Below are positions 8,297 through 16,748 of a DNA stretch of 64,000 nucleotides, in pieces. A program made the position numbers and the translations under genes. The stretch spans positions 1,674,001-1,738,000 of the forward strand of contig OZ254079.1 in NCBI GenBank assembly GCA_965267475.1, read 5' to 3'. The stretch is from JBCBKU01 sp965267475 (GTDB lineage Bacteria > Pseudomonadota > Alphaproteobacteria > Rhodobacterales > Rhodobacteraceae). Numbering within the stretch: the stretch's first letter is position 1; each line of letters begins with the position of its first letter. The notes below the pieces were generated by a model that worked only from the letters and a program-made list of their open reading frames with translations, did no database searches and was not told the origin of the DNA.

Positions 8297-9022
8297 GTGA
8301 CATATTGTGTGGGATTGCTGCTGAAAGCAGGCATGGTTCTGTTGTCGGATACACGCACCAATGCGGGTCTCGACAATATCGCGACATATCGGAAGACCTT
8401 CGTGTTCGAGACCCCGGGTGAGCGGGTGATCTCGATTATGACTGCGGGCAGCCTGTCCGTGACCCAGACGACGCTGGCGCGTCTGGAAGAAGCGGCGACG
8501 GATCTTGAACCGTCGCCCGAGACGTCGATCCTTCATGCACAGACCATGCTGCAAGTGGCGCAAATCATCGGGCGGACCCTGTCCGAAGTCTCGGCCGAAG
8601 TGCAGTCCCGCATGGACCGCGCCGCGCAGACAGCCAGCGCGTCCATGATTGTGGGCGGGCAGCGCAAGGGCGGTGGAATGCGCCTGTTCCTGGTCTATCC
8701 CGAAGGCAATTTCATCGAAGCGACGGCAGACACGCCCTTTCTGCAGATTGGCGAGCACAAATACGGCAAGCCCATCCTCGACCGGGTGGTGACGCCGGAC
8801 ACCTCTTTGGCGGATGCGCGCAAGGCCGTGCTTCTGTCGATGGATTCGACGCTTCGGTCGAACCTGTCGGTCGGCATGCCGCTGGATCTGACCGTCATCG
8901 AGAAGGACTCGTTGACCGTGACCGAGACCACCCGGATAGAACCGGACGATGCGGGCTTTCAGGATATGAGCCGCGCCTGGTCAACGGCGCTTCGCGACGC
9001 ATTTACGGAAATTGAAGCCTAA
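8297..9022 (+). CDS. anbu: Anbu, proteasome-type (Ntn-hydrolase) protease
   Basis: 241 residues of the ancestral beta subunit family. The start is GTG at 8297 (GGAGAG 8 bases upstream), giving MTYCVGLLLKAG; removal of Met exposes the Thr that serves as the Ntn nucleophile. Further active-site features are SDTRTNAG (Asp at the position equivalent to proteasome Asp17) and TYRKTF (the Lys near position 33). Anbu assembles into open helical rings and is usually encoded with circularly permuted ATP-grasp, alpha-E and transglutaminase genes, as here; in this window the lipoprotein gene intervenes. Its natural substrate is not known. Confidence 0.93.
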   Translation: MTYCVGLLLKAGMVLLSDTRTNAGLDNIATYRKTFVFETPGERVISIMTAGSLSVTQTTLARLEEAATDLEPSPETSILHAQTMLQVAQIIGRTLSEVSAEVQSRMDRAAQTASASMIVGGQRKGGGMRLFLVYPEGNFIEATADTPFLQIGEHKYGKPILDRVVTPDTSLADARKAVLLSMDSTLRSNLSVGMPLDLTVIEKDSLTVTETTRIEPDDAGFQDMSRAWSTALRDAFTEIEA

Positions 9023-9031
9023 GGGGGACCC

Positions 9032-9796
9032 ATGACGCGAACCGAGAATTTCAAGACGCTCATGCGGTCAGGTGCACCGCTTGCAGGCACATTCATGAAA
9101 ACGCCCGCTTACGAGTTGATCGAGGCGCTGGCCAAGTCAGGTCTCGACTTCGTCTGCATCGATACCGAGCACGCGCCGTTTGACCGCGGCCGGATGGACG
9201 CTTGCATGGCCATGGCCCGCGCACTGGATTTTCCGGTGCTTGTCCGGGTCTCTCCGGTGACCAATGAAACGGTGCTTCAAGCGCTCGATTCCGGTGCGGT
9301 GGGGATCGTTTGTCCGCATATCGACAGCGCCGAAGCGGCGGCGGCGGCCGTCAACGCGGCCCATTTTGGGAAAGGGGGGCGAAGCTTTGCCGGTGCCACC
9401 CGCTGGGGACGCGGGGCACCCATGGCCGAAATCCTGGACAGGTCCCAGAAGGAAACCGTCGTGATCGTCCAGATCGAGGAACCGGAAGCCGTGGATGTCG
9501 CCGAAGCGATCGCCGGAACGCCGGGTGTCGATGGCGTGTTCCTTGGCCCGTCCGACCTCACTGTGGCCTATGGAAAAACCGAACTTGGATCGCCCGAACT
9601 TATGGCCGCGTTCGAGCGCTGCGGCACGGCGGCGAAGGACGCGGGTGTGGCGTTCATGACCTTCGTCAAGAATGGGCAAGAGGCGGAAGAGATGACCAAA
9701 TTCGGCGTCTCGATGTTCTTCATCGCCTCTGAAGTGGTCTGGATGATCAACGGGGCCAAGGCCGACGCGGCAGCAGTTCACGCGTTGAAAAGCTAG
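9032..9796 (+). CDS. HpcH/HpaI aldolase family protein
   Basis: 254 residues, a class II metal-dependent pyruvate aldolase of the 2-keto-3-deoxy acid type. Motifs: FVCIDTEHAPFDR (catalytic His), PVLVRVSP (substrate Arg), VQIEEPEAV (metal Glu) and GVFLGPSDLTVAYG (metal Asp). It cleaves or forms 4-hydroxy-2-keto acids with pyruvate; the aldehyde partner cannot be read from sequence. It follows anbu by 9 bases and may be co-transcribed. It overlaps the convergent hydrolase gene by 4 bases. Confidence 0.92.
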   Translation: MTRTENFKTLMRSGAPLAGTFMKTPAYELIEALAKSGLDFVCIDTEHAPFDRGRMDACMAMARALDFPVLVRVSPVTNETVLQALDSGAVGIVCPHIDSAEAAAAAVNAAHFGKGGRSFAGATRWGRGAPMAEILDRSQKETVVIVQIEEPEAVDVAEAIAGTPGVDGVFLGPSDLTVAYGKTELGSPELMAAFERCGTAAKDAGVAFMTFVKNGQEAEEMTKFGVSMFFIASEVVWMINGAKADAAAVHALKS

Positions 9797-10719
9797 CGTT
9801 CCATGACCGCCTGCGCGCGGTCGAAGAACAGGTTCCGGATGGCGGGGCCTTCCATCATGATTTCATGCTTGGCGTTTTCGATGACGTCATAGACCCCGCC
9901 AGTCCAGGTCGACATCAATTCGGCAACCGCAGGCACATTCACGATCGTCTCAAGCGCCCCGACCGCCGTGTAAACCGGCAAGTCAGGCCGAGGCGCTGCT
10001 GTCAGAAACTTCACCTCTTTCAGCGCCTCATAGACCCATTGCACACTCGGTCCGCCTAGACCGAAGCGCTCAACCTCCCAAACCTGCTTTTGCATATAGT
10101 CCCACATGGCAGGCTCGGTCGTCAGCTTGTTGTCGGCGAAAGTTTCAACCGCGACATAGCTTTCGGGGCTGGTCGTGGGCGCATAGCGTTCCGACATGCC
10201 AAGGGCGCAAAGCGTCCGGGCTAGGGGCCCCGCGAAAGGTGTCATGAAGGGCGGGACAACAATGCCCCACATGGGCCCCGAGAATATTGCGGTTTTGAAA
10301 GGATGCGGGTCCAGCAGAGCCCGAAGCCCAATCGCGCCCCCCATAGAGTGACCCAGCAGATGCCAAGGTTTGGGAAGTGCCGCATCTTCGGCGACCTTAA
10401 TCATAGCCCGCAAATCGTGCTGATAGTCGGCAAATTCGCCGATATGCCCCAGCATCGGATCTTCGGCCAAGCGGTCCGCCAGACCTTGCCCCCGCCAGTC
10501 GATGGCCATAGAGGCATAGCCGCGCTGGGCGAGATCCGTGGCATTTATCCCATATTTTTCAACGAATTCCGTGCGGCCACATAACATGAAGACCGTGCCC
10601 CGGTCGCCTGCGTTCCACCACCCCACACGGATCCGGACCCCGTCAGCGGTCCGAACCCAGACGGCCCGGCCACGCTCGGGTGGGTCGGTCAAGTCGGGAT
10701 AATAAGGCGCGTCTTCCAA
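9793..10719 (-). CDS. Alpha/beta hydrolase (serine aminopeptidase/monoacylglycerol lipase type)
   Basis: 308 residues with an alpha/beta-hydrolase fold: nucleophile elbow LLGHSMGGAIG (Ser125), the strand/loop IDWRGQGLADR, and the late His in VIENAKHEIMMEGP. The length and the RWGQG-like loop place it with Hydrolase_4 lysophospholipase-type enzymes that cleave ester bonds in lipids. No signal peptide. It is followed 3 bases downstream by nothing on its strand; upstream is a separate SCP2 gene on the same strand, which may feed it a lipid ligand (inference). Confidence 0.88.
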   Translation of the reverse strand: MEDAPYYPDLTDPPERGRAVWVRTADGVRIRVGWWNAGDRGTVFMLCGRTEFVEKYGINATDLAQRGYASMAIDWRGQGLADRLAEDPMLGHIGEFADYQHDLRAMIKVAEDAALPKPWHLLGHSMGGAIGLRALLDPHPFKTAIFSGPMWGIVVPPFMTPFAGPLARTLCALGMSERYAPTTSPESYVAVETFADNKLTTEPAMWDYMQKQVWEVERFGLGGPSVQWVYEALKEVKFLTAAPRPDLPVYTAVGALETIVNVPAVAELMSTWTGGVYDVIENAKHEIMMEGPAIRNLFFDRAQAVMER

Positions 10720-10722
10720 GGA

Positions 10723-11010
10723 TCAGGCGAGAAGCGAGCCAAGCCGCATCGCGGCCCCCATATCGCCGTCCACAGCCAGTTTTCCGCCCATGAAAGCCGC
10801 CGTCGCGTCCAAATCGCCCGACATGATCGACTGGAACGTGTCTGCATCGGCAGACAGCGTCACATCCGCGTCCTCGTCGCCCGCGCGGGCGCCATTGGCA
10901 TCTACCATGATCGCACCTTCGCCCTCGATTGCGAATTTCGCCGTGCCGTCAAAACCGCTGGCCAGCTTCTCGTTCAGCGCGGCAACCGCCGCTTCAATGA
11001 CACCGCTCAT
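10723..11010 (-). CDS. SCP2 sterol-binding domain protein
   Basis: 95 residues, a free-standing SCP2 lipid-binding fold (AVAALNEKLASGFDGTAKF, DVTLSADADTFQSIMSGDLD, MGGKLAVDGDM). I start at ATG 11010, which has AAGGAG 7-8 bases upstream, rather than at the longer in-frame start. These small proteins carry hydrophobic ligands in the cytoplasm. The 3 bases between it and the hydrolase gene make an operon likely. Confidence 0.92.
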   Translation of the reverse strand: MSGVIEAAVAALNEKLASGFDGTAKFAIEGEGAIMVDANGARAGDEDADVTLSADADTFQSIMSGDLDATAAFMGGKLAVDGDMGAAMRLGSLLA

Positions 11011-11079
11011 CCGCGCGTCTCCTTCGAATTTGATCTCCGTGCGGGATGCAATTCCCTGAAACACGACTATAGTTCTCTT

Positions 11080-11640
11080 ATGCGAGTGTTCCTTAACAAC
11101 CTCAATTGCGCCGTAACGGCACTTATCGCGGCTTTGTTGCTGTCAGGCCCGTCTTCGGCGCAAGATGCTGATCTTGATCCACTTTTTGAAGCGCTGAAGG
11201 GCGCTGAGGGGGGGAGCTATCAGGAAATTGAAGAGAAGATCTGGCAGGAATGGTCGAAATCTGGCTCTCCGGCGATGGATCTTTTGTTGGAACGCGGCCG
11301 GATGGCCATGGAAGCGGGCGATCATCGCCGCGCGATTGAGCATTTTTCGGCTTTGATCGATCACGCGCCGGAATTTGCCGAAGCCTATAACATGCGCGCG
11401 ACAGCGTATTTTCACGAAGGGCTCTATGGTCCGTCGGTCGAAGATATTCGCCAGACCCTAAGCCTCAACCCGCGCCATTTCGGCGCCATGTCGGGCCTTG
11501 CGCTGATCCTGCAAGAGATCGGGCGACCCGAAGGTGCGCTTGAAGCGCTTCGCGCGGTTGAGGCTATACATCCCCACCGCGAGGGCCTAAGGGATCAGAT
11601 CGAACGGCTGGAACGAGAGGTCGAGGGCGCTACGCTTTAA
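11080..11640 (+). CDS. Periplasmic tetratricopeptide repeat protein
   Basis: 186 residues with a signal peptide (ALIAALLLSGPSSAQ) and about three TPR units from residue ~65 (AGDHRRAIEHFSALIDHAPE, AEAYNMRATAYFHEGLYG, PRHFGAMSGLALILQE). Likely a periplasmic scaffold; the partner is unknown. It is divergent from the SCP2 gene and is followed after 22 bases by the helicase gene on the same strand. Confidence 0.87.
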   Translation: MRVFLNNLNCAVTALIAALLLSGPSSAQDADLDPLFEALKGAEGGSYQEIEEKIWQEWSKSGSPAMDLLLERGRMAMEAGDHRRAIEHFSALIDHAPEFAEAYNMRATAYFHEGLYGPSVEDIRQTLSLNPRHFGAMSGLALILQEIGRPEGALEALRAVEAIHPHREGLRDQIERLEREVEGATL

Positions 11641-11662
11641 GGCGCTCCAAGCGGTCCCTGAC

Positions 11663-14473
11663 ATGAATGCGCCATCGCGGATTACGGCCGTTCTGGGCCC
11701 GACCAATACCGGCAAAACCCATTACGCAATCGAGCGGATGCTGGGTCATCGGACAGGCATCATCGGCTTGCCGCTCAGATTGCTGGCGCGTGAGGTCTAT
11801 GATCGGATCGTCGCGATGCGTGGTCCTTCCGTGGTTGCGCTGATCACCGGGGAAGAACGGATTGTGCCGCCCCGCACGCAGTACTGGGTCTGCACGGTTG
11901 AAGCGATGCCCGAAGGCATGGGCTGCGACTTTCTCGCCATCGACGAAATCCAGCTTTGCGCGGACCCCGAGCGGGGCCACGTGTTCACCGACCGGCTGTT
12001 GCGGGCGCGGGGCGCGAAGGAAACGGTGTTTCTGGGCGCCCATACGATGCGGAATGCAATCGCGGAACTGGTGCCAGGGTCGATCATGTCGACCAAGGAA
12101 CGGTTTTCGGAATTGACCTATACAGGTTCGAAAAAGATAAGCCGTATGCCGCCCAGGTCCGCCATCGTCGGGTTTTCGGTCGAAAATGTATATGCCATCG
12201 CCGAAGTCATCCGCCGCCAGAAGGGCGGGGCCGCAGTGGTCATGGGGGCGCTAAGCCCGCGGACCCGGAACGCCCAGGTCGCCATGTATCAAAACGGCGA
12301 AGTCGATTACCTGGTTGCGACGGACGCCATCGGGATGGGCCTGAACCTCGACATCGATCATGTGGCGTTTTCGGGCCTGTCCAAGTTCGACGGGCGGCGC
12401 ATGCGGCACCTTGCCCCGAACGAACTGGCCCAGATCGCGGGTCGGGCAGGGCGGTACAAGACAAACGGGACGTTCGGTGTAACCGGCGAAGCCGAGCAGC
12501 TCGATGACGGGGTCGTCGCCGCCATCACAGCGCACCGCTTCACACCGATTAAAAAATTGAACTGGCGCAACGCTGCGCTGAATTTCGGCTCGGTCGATGC
12601 TTTGATCGCCTCGTTGACCGAGGGAACCGATGATCCGTGGCTGACCAAGGCACGAGAGGCGGACGACCTGATTGCCCTGCGCACTCTGGCCGAGGTCCCG
12701 ACGCTTCGCGCACGTCTCGCCCATGCCAATGACGTCCGCCTACTTTGGGATGTCTGCCGGATCCCGGACTTCCGCGACATCTCGACCCAGGAACATGCGG
12801 CCCTTTTGGAACGGATTTTCACCTTCCTCCACGAAGACGGGCAGATCCCCGCCGGTTGGCTGACCGAACAGATCGGACGGATTGACCGCATCGACGGAGA
12901 CATCGACACCCTGTCGAAACGTCTGGCGTTTATTCGGACATGGACATATGTCGCGCAACGCAAGGACTGGGTCGGCGATAAATCCCATTGGCGGGATCTC
13001 ACGCGGGATGTAGAAGACCGCCTGTCCGATGCGCTGCACGAGGCGCTGACACAAAGATTTGTCGACCGGCGGACATCCGTATTGCTTCGCCGGTTGAAAC
13101 AGAGGGAGAGCCTGGTGGCTGACGTGAACGACAAAGGCGAAGTGACCGTTGAAGGTCAGTTTGTCGGCCGGTTGGAGGGGTTTCGCTTCAGCCAGGACAA
13201 ATCCTCGTCTCCCGACGAAGAAAAGACACTGCGCCAGGCCTCGCTTGCAGCCTTGGCGCCCGAGTTCCACTTGCGCGCCGACCGGTTCTATAATTCGCCC
13301 GATACCGAGATCGATTTCACCGAACAAGGCGGCCTGATGTGGGGTGAACATGCGGTCGGCAAACTGGTCGCGGGACCCGAGCCACTGAAACCCCAGGTCG
13401 AGGCCTTCGTCGACGAGGAAGCAGGCCCAGATATCGCCGCAAAGGTGCAGCGGCGCCTTCAGCATTTCATCGACCGCAAGGTGGCCACACTGTTTGAGCC
13501 ACTTCTGGCGATGCAGAAGGATGAAACGCTGGAAGGGCTCGCTAAAGGCTTTGCATTTCAGATGGTCGAGGGTCTGGGTGTTCTGACCCGCCAGGCGGTC
13601 GCTCAGGACGTGAAGGCCCTGGATCAGGATGCGCGCGGGACCTTGCGGAAACATGGGATCCGCTTCGGTCAGTTTACCATCTTTATGCCGCTTCTTTTGA
13701 AACCGGCGCCGACCCGGTTGCGCCTGGTATTGTGGTCTCTTGTCAAAGGCTTGCAGGAGTTTCCAGAAGCTCCGCCGCCCGGTTTGGTCACTGTGCCCAC
13801 GCCTAAGGGCGCCCCGGACGGTTATGACGCCATGGCCGGCTATCGGAACGCGGGCGATCGCGCGATCCGGATCGATATGTTGGAACGTCTGGCCGATATG
13901 CTCAGAAACCAGGATCGTGGCGGGTTCGAAGCCAACGCGGATATGTTGTCGATCACCGGGCTGTCGTTAGAGCAGTTCGCCGCGCTTATGGAAGGGCTGG
14001 GGTACAAGGCCGAGAAGGGTGAACGCGAAAAGCAGCGCGCGGCGCCCGAGGCGACCCCGGAACCTGTTGACGCCAAGGGCGCGCCCGAGGCGCCAGCAGA
14101 GGCGGATGTCGCTTCGGGCGAGGAGGAAGCGCCCGAGCCGGCGGCACAAGCAGAGAGCGCCACGCCCGAGGAACAGCCTGAGCCATCGCCTCAGGGCACG
14201 CCTGAAACCGATGCAGCACCGGAGGGTCCCGAGACCGAGGTCTTCTATACCTTCACCTGGGGGGGGCAGGGTCGCCCGCGCCGTACGCCGCGTCAGGGTG
14301 GCAAGCCGCAAGGTCGGCAAGGTGGCAAGCCCAAAGGGCAAGGCCCGCGCGGGAAACGGCCGCCGCGTCAGCAGGGCGCCAAGACGTTCGAGGCGCGTCC
14401 CCCCAAGACCGACAAGATCGACCCGAACAACCCGTTCGCGGCGGCTTTGATGGGTCTGAAGGACAAGGACTGA
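11663..14473 (+). CDS. SUV3-like DExH RNA helicase
   Basis: 936 residues. The N-terminus carries the SUV3-type Walker A LGPTNTGKTHYA (residues 11-22), DEIQ box (94-97), LTYTGSKK, ATDAIGMGLN and the motif VI QIAGRAGRY. Eukaryotic SUV3 unwinds RNA for mitochondrial degradation; alphaproteobacterial homologues are poorly studied. After the helicase core comes a long family-specific region to about residue 790, then a low-complexity tail of ~140 residues, first Pro/Glu/Ala-rich and then basic and Gly/Arg-rich (QGGKPQGRQGGKPKGQ), which may bind RNA. It lies 22 bases before the S4 RNA-binding gene, supporting an RNA role. Confidence 0.9.
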   Translation: MNAPSRITAVLGPTNTGKTHYAIERMLGHRTGIIGLPLRLLAREVYDRIVAMRGPSVVALITGEERIVPPRTQYWVCTVEAMPEGMGCDFLAIDEIQLCADPERGHVFTDRLLRARGAKETVFLGAHTMRNAIAELVPGSIMSTKERFSELTYTGSKKISRMPPRSAIVGFSVENVYAIAEVIRRQKGGAAVVMGALSPRTRNAQVAMYQNGEVDYLVATDAIGMGLNLDIDHVAFSGLSKFDGRRMRHLAPNELAQIAGRAGRYKTNGTFGVTGEAEQLDDGVVAAITAHRFTPIKKLNWRNAALNFGSVDALIASLTEGTDDPWLTKAREADDLIALRTLAEVPTLRARLAHANDVRLLWDVCRIPDFRDISTQEHAALLERIFTFLHEDGQIPAGWLTEQIGRIDRIDGDIDTLSKRLAFIRTWTYVAQRKDWVGDKSHWRDLTRDVEDRLSDALHEALTQRFVDRRTSVLLRRLKQRESLVADVNDKGEVTVEGQFVGRLEGFRFSQDKSSSPDEEKTLRQASLAALAPEFHLRADRFYNSPDTEIDFTEQGGLMWGEHAVGKLVAGPEPLKPQVEAFVDEEAGPDIAAKVQRRLQHFIDRKVATLFEPLLAMQKDETLEGLAKGFAFQMVEGLGVLTRQAVAQDVKALDQDARGTLRKHGIRFGQFTIFMPLLLKPAPTRLRLVLWSLVKGLQEFPEAPPPGLVTVPTPKGAPDGYDAMAGYRNAGDRAIRIDMLERLADMLRNQDRGGFEANADMLSITGLSLEQFAALMEGLGYKAEKGEREKQRAAPEATPEPVDAKGAPEAPAEADVASGEEEAPEPAAQAESATPEEQPEPSPQGTPETDAAPEGPETEVFYTFTWGGQGRPRRTPRQGGKPQGRQGGKPKGQGPRGKRPPRQQGAKTFEARPPKTDKIDPNNPFAAALMGLKDKD

Positions 14474-14495
14474 GCTTCTGTCCGACCGACCGACC

Positions 14496-14750
14496 ATGCG
14501 GCTCGACAAATGGCTATGGCAGGCCCGGTTCTTCAAAACCCGAACTCTGGCCACGGACAAGGTGTCGCGCGGTAAGGTGCGGGTAAATGCCCATATCACC
14601 AAGAAGCCGAGTGCCAGCATTGGACCGGGAGATGTCTTGACCCTTGCGCTTGGGCGCACCGTGAAAGTCGTTCGGATCACCGGGTTGCCGGACCGTCGCG
14701 GCCCCGCAAGCGAAGCGCAGACGTTTTACGACGAGATCGACGGATCGTGA
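14496..14750 (+). CDS. S4-domain RNA-binding protein (HslR-like)
   Basis: 84 residues starting MRLDKWLWQARFFKTRT, the typical S4 domain of Hsp15/HslR, which in E. coli binds stalled 50S subunits carrying peptidyl-tRNA. It is shorter than E. coli Hsp15 (about 130) because it ends soon after the S4 fold (ITGLPDRRGPASEAQTFYDE). It follows the SUV3-like helicase by 22 bases. Confidence 0.92.
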   Translation: MRLDKWLWQARFFKTRTLATDKVSRGKVRVNAHITKKPSASIGPGDVLTLALGRTVKVVRITGLPDRRGPASEAQTFYDEIDGS

Positions 14751-14823
14751 GCGCGCGAAGGGATTGCACGCAGGGACAGAACGGCTTAGCACTCGGGCGC
14801 TGACCGCTGATCGGGGACCGTGC

Positions 14824-15162
14824 ATGACCTATATCGTGACCGACAATTGCATCGCCTGTAAGTACACGGATTGCGTCGAGGTGTGCCCCGTGGACTGTTT
14901 CTACGAAGGCGAGAACATGCTGGTCATCCACCCGGATGAATGCATCGATTGCGGTGTTTGCGAGCCGGAATGTCCTGCCGATGCGATCCGTCCGGACACC
15001 GAACCGGACATGGAAAAATGGGTGGAATTCAATCGGAAGTATTCCGAGGCCTGGCCGGTCATCATCACCAAGAAGGACCCGTTGCCCGATGCCGAGGATC
15101 GCGACGGCGAGACGGGCAAGCTTGAGAAATACTTCTCGGAAGAAGCGGGCGAGGGCGGTTAG
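14824..15162 (+). CDS. fdxA: Ferredoxin FdxA (7Fe type)
   Basis: 112 residues. N-terminal clusters: MTYIVTDNCIACKYTDCVEV and CPVDCFYEGENMLVI, then CIDCGVCEPECPADAI, the arrangement of a [3Fe-4S][4Fe-4S] ferredoxin. The C-terminal extension (KWVEFNRKYSEAWPVI) is typical of FdxA. The ATG at 14824 is preferred over the upstream in-frame start because family homology begins exactly there. It is an electron carrier; the partner is not evident. FdxA-CarD adjacency is common in alphaproteobacteria. Confidence 0.95.
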   Translation: MTYIVTDNCIACKYTDCVEVCPVDCFYEGENMLVIHPDECIDCGVCEPECPADAIRPDTEPDMEKWVEFNRKYSEAWPVIITKKDPLPDAEDRDGETGKLEKYFSEEAGEGG

Positions 15163-15268
15163 GCATCCGATTCGGCGCGATCGAAGTGCCTTGGGCTTTT
15201 TGCGCCCGCAGAAATCCCGTTTTTAAATTGGGAAACAAAGGCTTGCGGCCTGATTTTTCCATCAGACT

Positions 15269-15296
15269 TTGAATTTGGCCGAATTTTTGTTATATT
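15269..15296 (+). promoter_or_regulatory. Candidate sigma-70 promoter for carD
   Basis: TTGAAT at 15269-15274 and TATATT at 15291-15296, spacing 16, in the AT-rich part of the 287-base gap between fdxA and carD. It would give a 5' leader of about 145 bases before the CarD ATG. Confidence 0.5.
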
Positions 15297-15449
15297 CCCG
15301 TTACACACGCGTTTGGCGGGCAGGATAGGTTCGACAAGAACGATCGGGCATCACGCGCCATTTCATCAGCACGACGGGGGCATCGCAGGATCGTCCCGGC
15401 CGTGCTTTTGTCGCGAAAAGTGTGAACTTGGACGAGGATAACGCGCCGT

Positions 15450-15962
15450 ATGAGCAAGACAAAAAACTCTGATTTCCGCCCCAATGACTATGTGGTCTAT
15501 CCGGCCCATGGCGTCGGCCAGATCGTGTCGATCGAGGAACAGGAAATCGCCGGGATCAACATGGAATTGTTCGTCATCTCGTTTGAGAAGGACAAGATGA
15601 CCCTGCGCGTTCCGACCAACAAGGCCACCGAGGTCGGCATGCGGTCGCTCTCGTCGCCGGACGTTGTCACGCGGGCCATGACGACCCTGAAAGGCAAAGC
15701 GCGCGTCAAGCGGGCCATGTGGTCGCGTCGCGCGCAGGAATACGAACAGAAGATCAACTCGGGCGATCTGATTGCCATCGCTGAAGTTGTGCGCGACCTG
15801 CACCGGACCGATGACCAGCGCGAGCAAAGCTATTCTGAACGGCAGTTGTACGAAGCTGCTTTGGAACGGCTGACCCGTGAGGTCGCTGCGGTTTCCGGTT
15901 CGGACGAAGATGCCGCCCAGAAAAAGGTCGGCGACGTGTTGATGAGCCGGGCTGCGGCCTAA
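15450..15962 (+). CDS. carD: CarD-family transcription regulator
   Basis: 170 residues. The N-terminal RNA-polymerase-interacting domain is clear (FRPNDYVVYPAHGVGQI, FVISFEKDKMTLRVPTNK), followed by a helical domain (MWSRRAQEYEQKINSGD, QLYEAALERLTREVAAV). CarD binds the RNAP beta subunit and stabilises open complexes, especially at rRNA and housekeeping promoters. A candidate promoter at 15269-15296 and a strong terminator just after the stop show that it is a monocistronic unit. Confidence 0.95.
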   Translation: MSKTKNSDFRPNDYVVYPAHGVGQIVSIEEQEIAGINMELFVISFEKDKMTLRVPTNKATEVGMRSLSSPDVVTRAMTTLKGKARVKRAMWSRRAQEYEQKINSGDLIAIAEVVRDLHRTDDQREQSYSERQLYEAALERLTREVAAVSGSDEDAAQKKVGDVLMSRAAA

Positions 15963-15984
15963 GCCAAATCAAACCAACGAAAAC

Positions 15985-16007
15985 GGGGCCCGCTGGGCCC
16001 CTTTTTT
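15985..16007 (+). terminator. Rho-independent terminator after carD
   Basis: GGGGCCC-GCT-GGGCCCC followed by six T, 22 bases past the CarD stop. A 7-bp all-GC stem with a U-tract. Confidence 0.93.
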
Positions 16008-16103
16008 CTGCCCGACCCCGGATGCGGTCCACCAACTTGCTGCCGATCTCTGATCCGGTACGATACGCGCCGGGCGCGGCGTTTCGGCAAAGGAACCTGA
16101 AAA

Positions 16104-16733
16104 GTGGACGGCCAGACAATCTTGTTGTTCAGCGCGGCCAGCCTCGCGCTGGCGATCACGCCCGGACCCGACATGATCCTTGTGGCGGCGCGAAGTGCGG
16201 CGCAGGGCCGTTTGGCGGGTGTCGTCACGCAAATCGGAATTTCCGTCGGATCGATTGTCCATGCGGTGGTTTTGGCGCTTGGGCTTTCGCAACTGTTTCT
16301 GGCCGTGCCCTATGCCTATGACCTCGTGCGATACCTCGGTGCGGCCTATCTCCTGTATCTGGCGTGGCAGGCTTTCACCGGGAAGACAGGGTTTTCTTCG
16401 ACGGGAACGGCCTCCAATCGCCTGTCCCTGACTGTAATCTTCAAACAGGGGCTGTTTTCGAACCTGCTGAACCCGAAAGTGGCGCTGTTTTATCTGGCCC
16501 TCTTTCCGCAATTCCTTTCCCCCGAGACCGGAAATGTCGGGCTACAGATCATGCTGCTTGCGACCCTTTTCGTTGTGATCGATTTTGCGGTCCATGCCAT
16601 CGTGATCTGGGTATTCGGCGGGGTCAGATCGCTATCGACGGACCGGTTGGCCTTCGCCAAGTGGTCGCGCTATGTGCTAGGGCTGGTGTTCGGTGGCCTG
16701 GCGGCGCGACTTGTGTTCGACGGCCAGCGGTAA
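16104..16733 (+). CDS. LysE/RhtB-family amino-acid exporter
   Basis: 209 residues, a six-helix inner-membrane exporter. The family signature ITPGPDMILVAARSAAQGR is at residues 18-36, with VFKQGL-like FKQGLFSNLLNPKVALFYLA in the middle. Start is GTG 16104 with AGGAA 8 bases upstream. Substrates in the family are amino acids or homoserine lactones; none can be named here. Confidence 0.92.
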   Translation: MDGQTILLFSAASLALAITPGPDMILVAARSAAQGRLAGVVTQIGISVGSIVHAVVLALGLSQLFLAVPYAYDLVRYLGAAYLLYLAWQAFTGKTGFSSTGTASNRLSLTVIFKQGLFSNLLNPKVALFYLALFPQFLSPETGNVGLQIMLLATLFVVIDFAVHAIVIWVFGGVRSLSTDRLAFAKWSRYVLGLVFGGLAARLVFDGQR

Positions 16734-16748
16734 GGGCAGGCTAAAACC

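Noticed and set aside
12358..13654. Two long minus-strand ORFs over the SUV3-like helicase
   Set aside because: Antisense shadows of a helicase with clear motifs.
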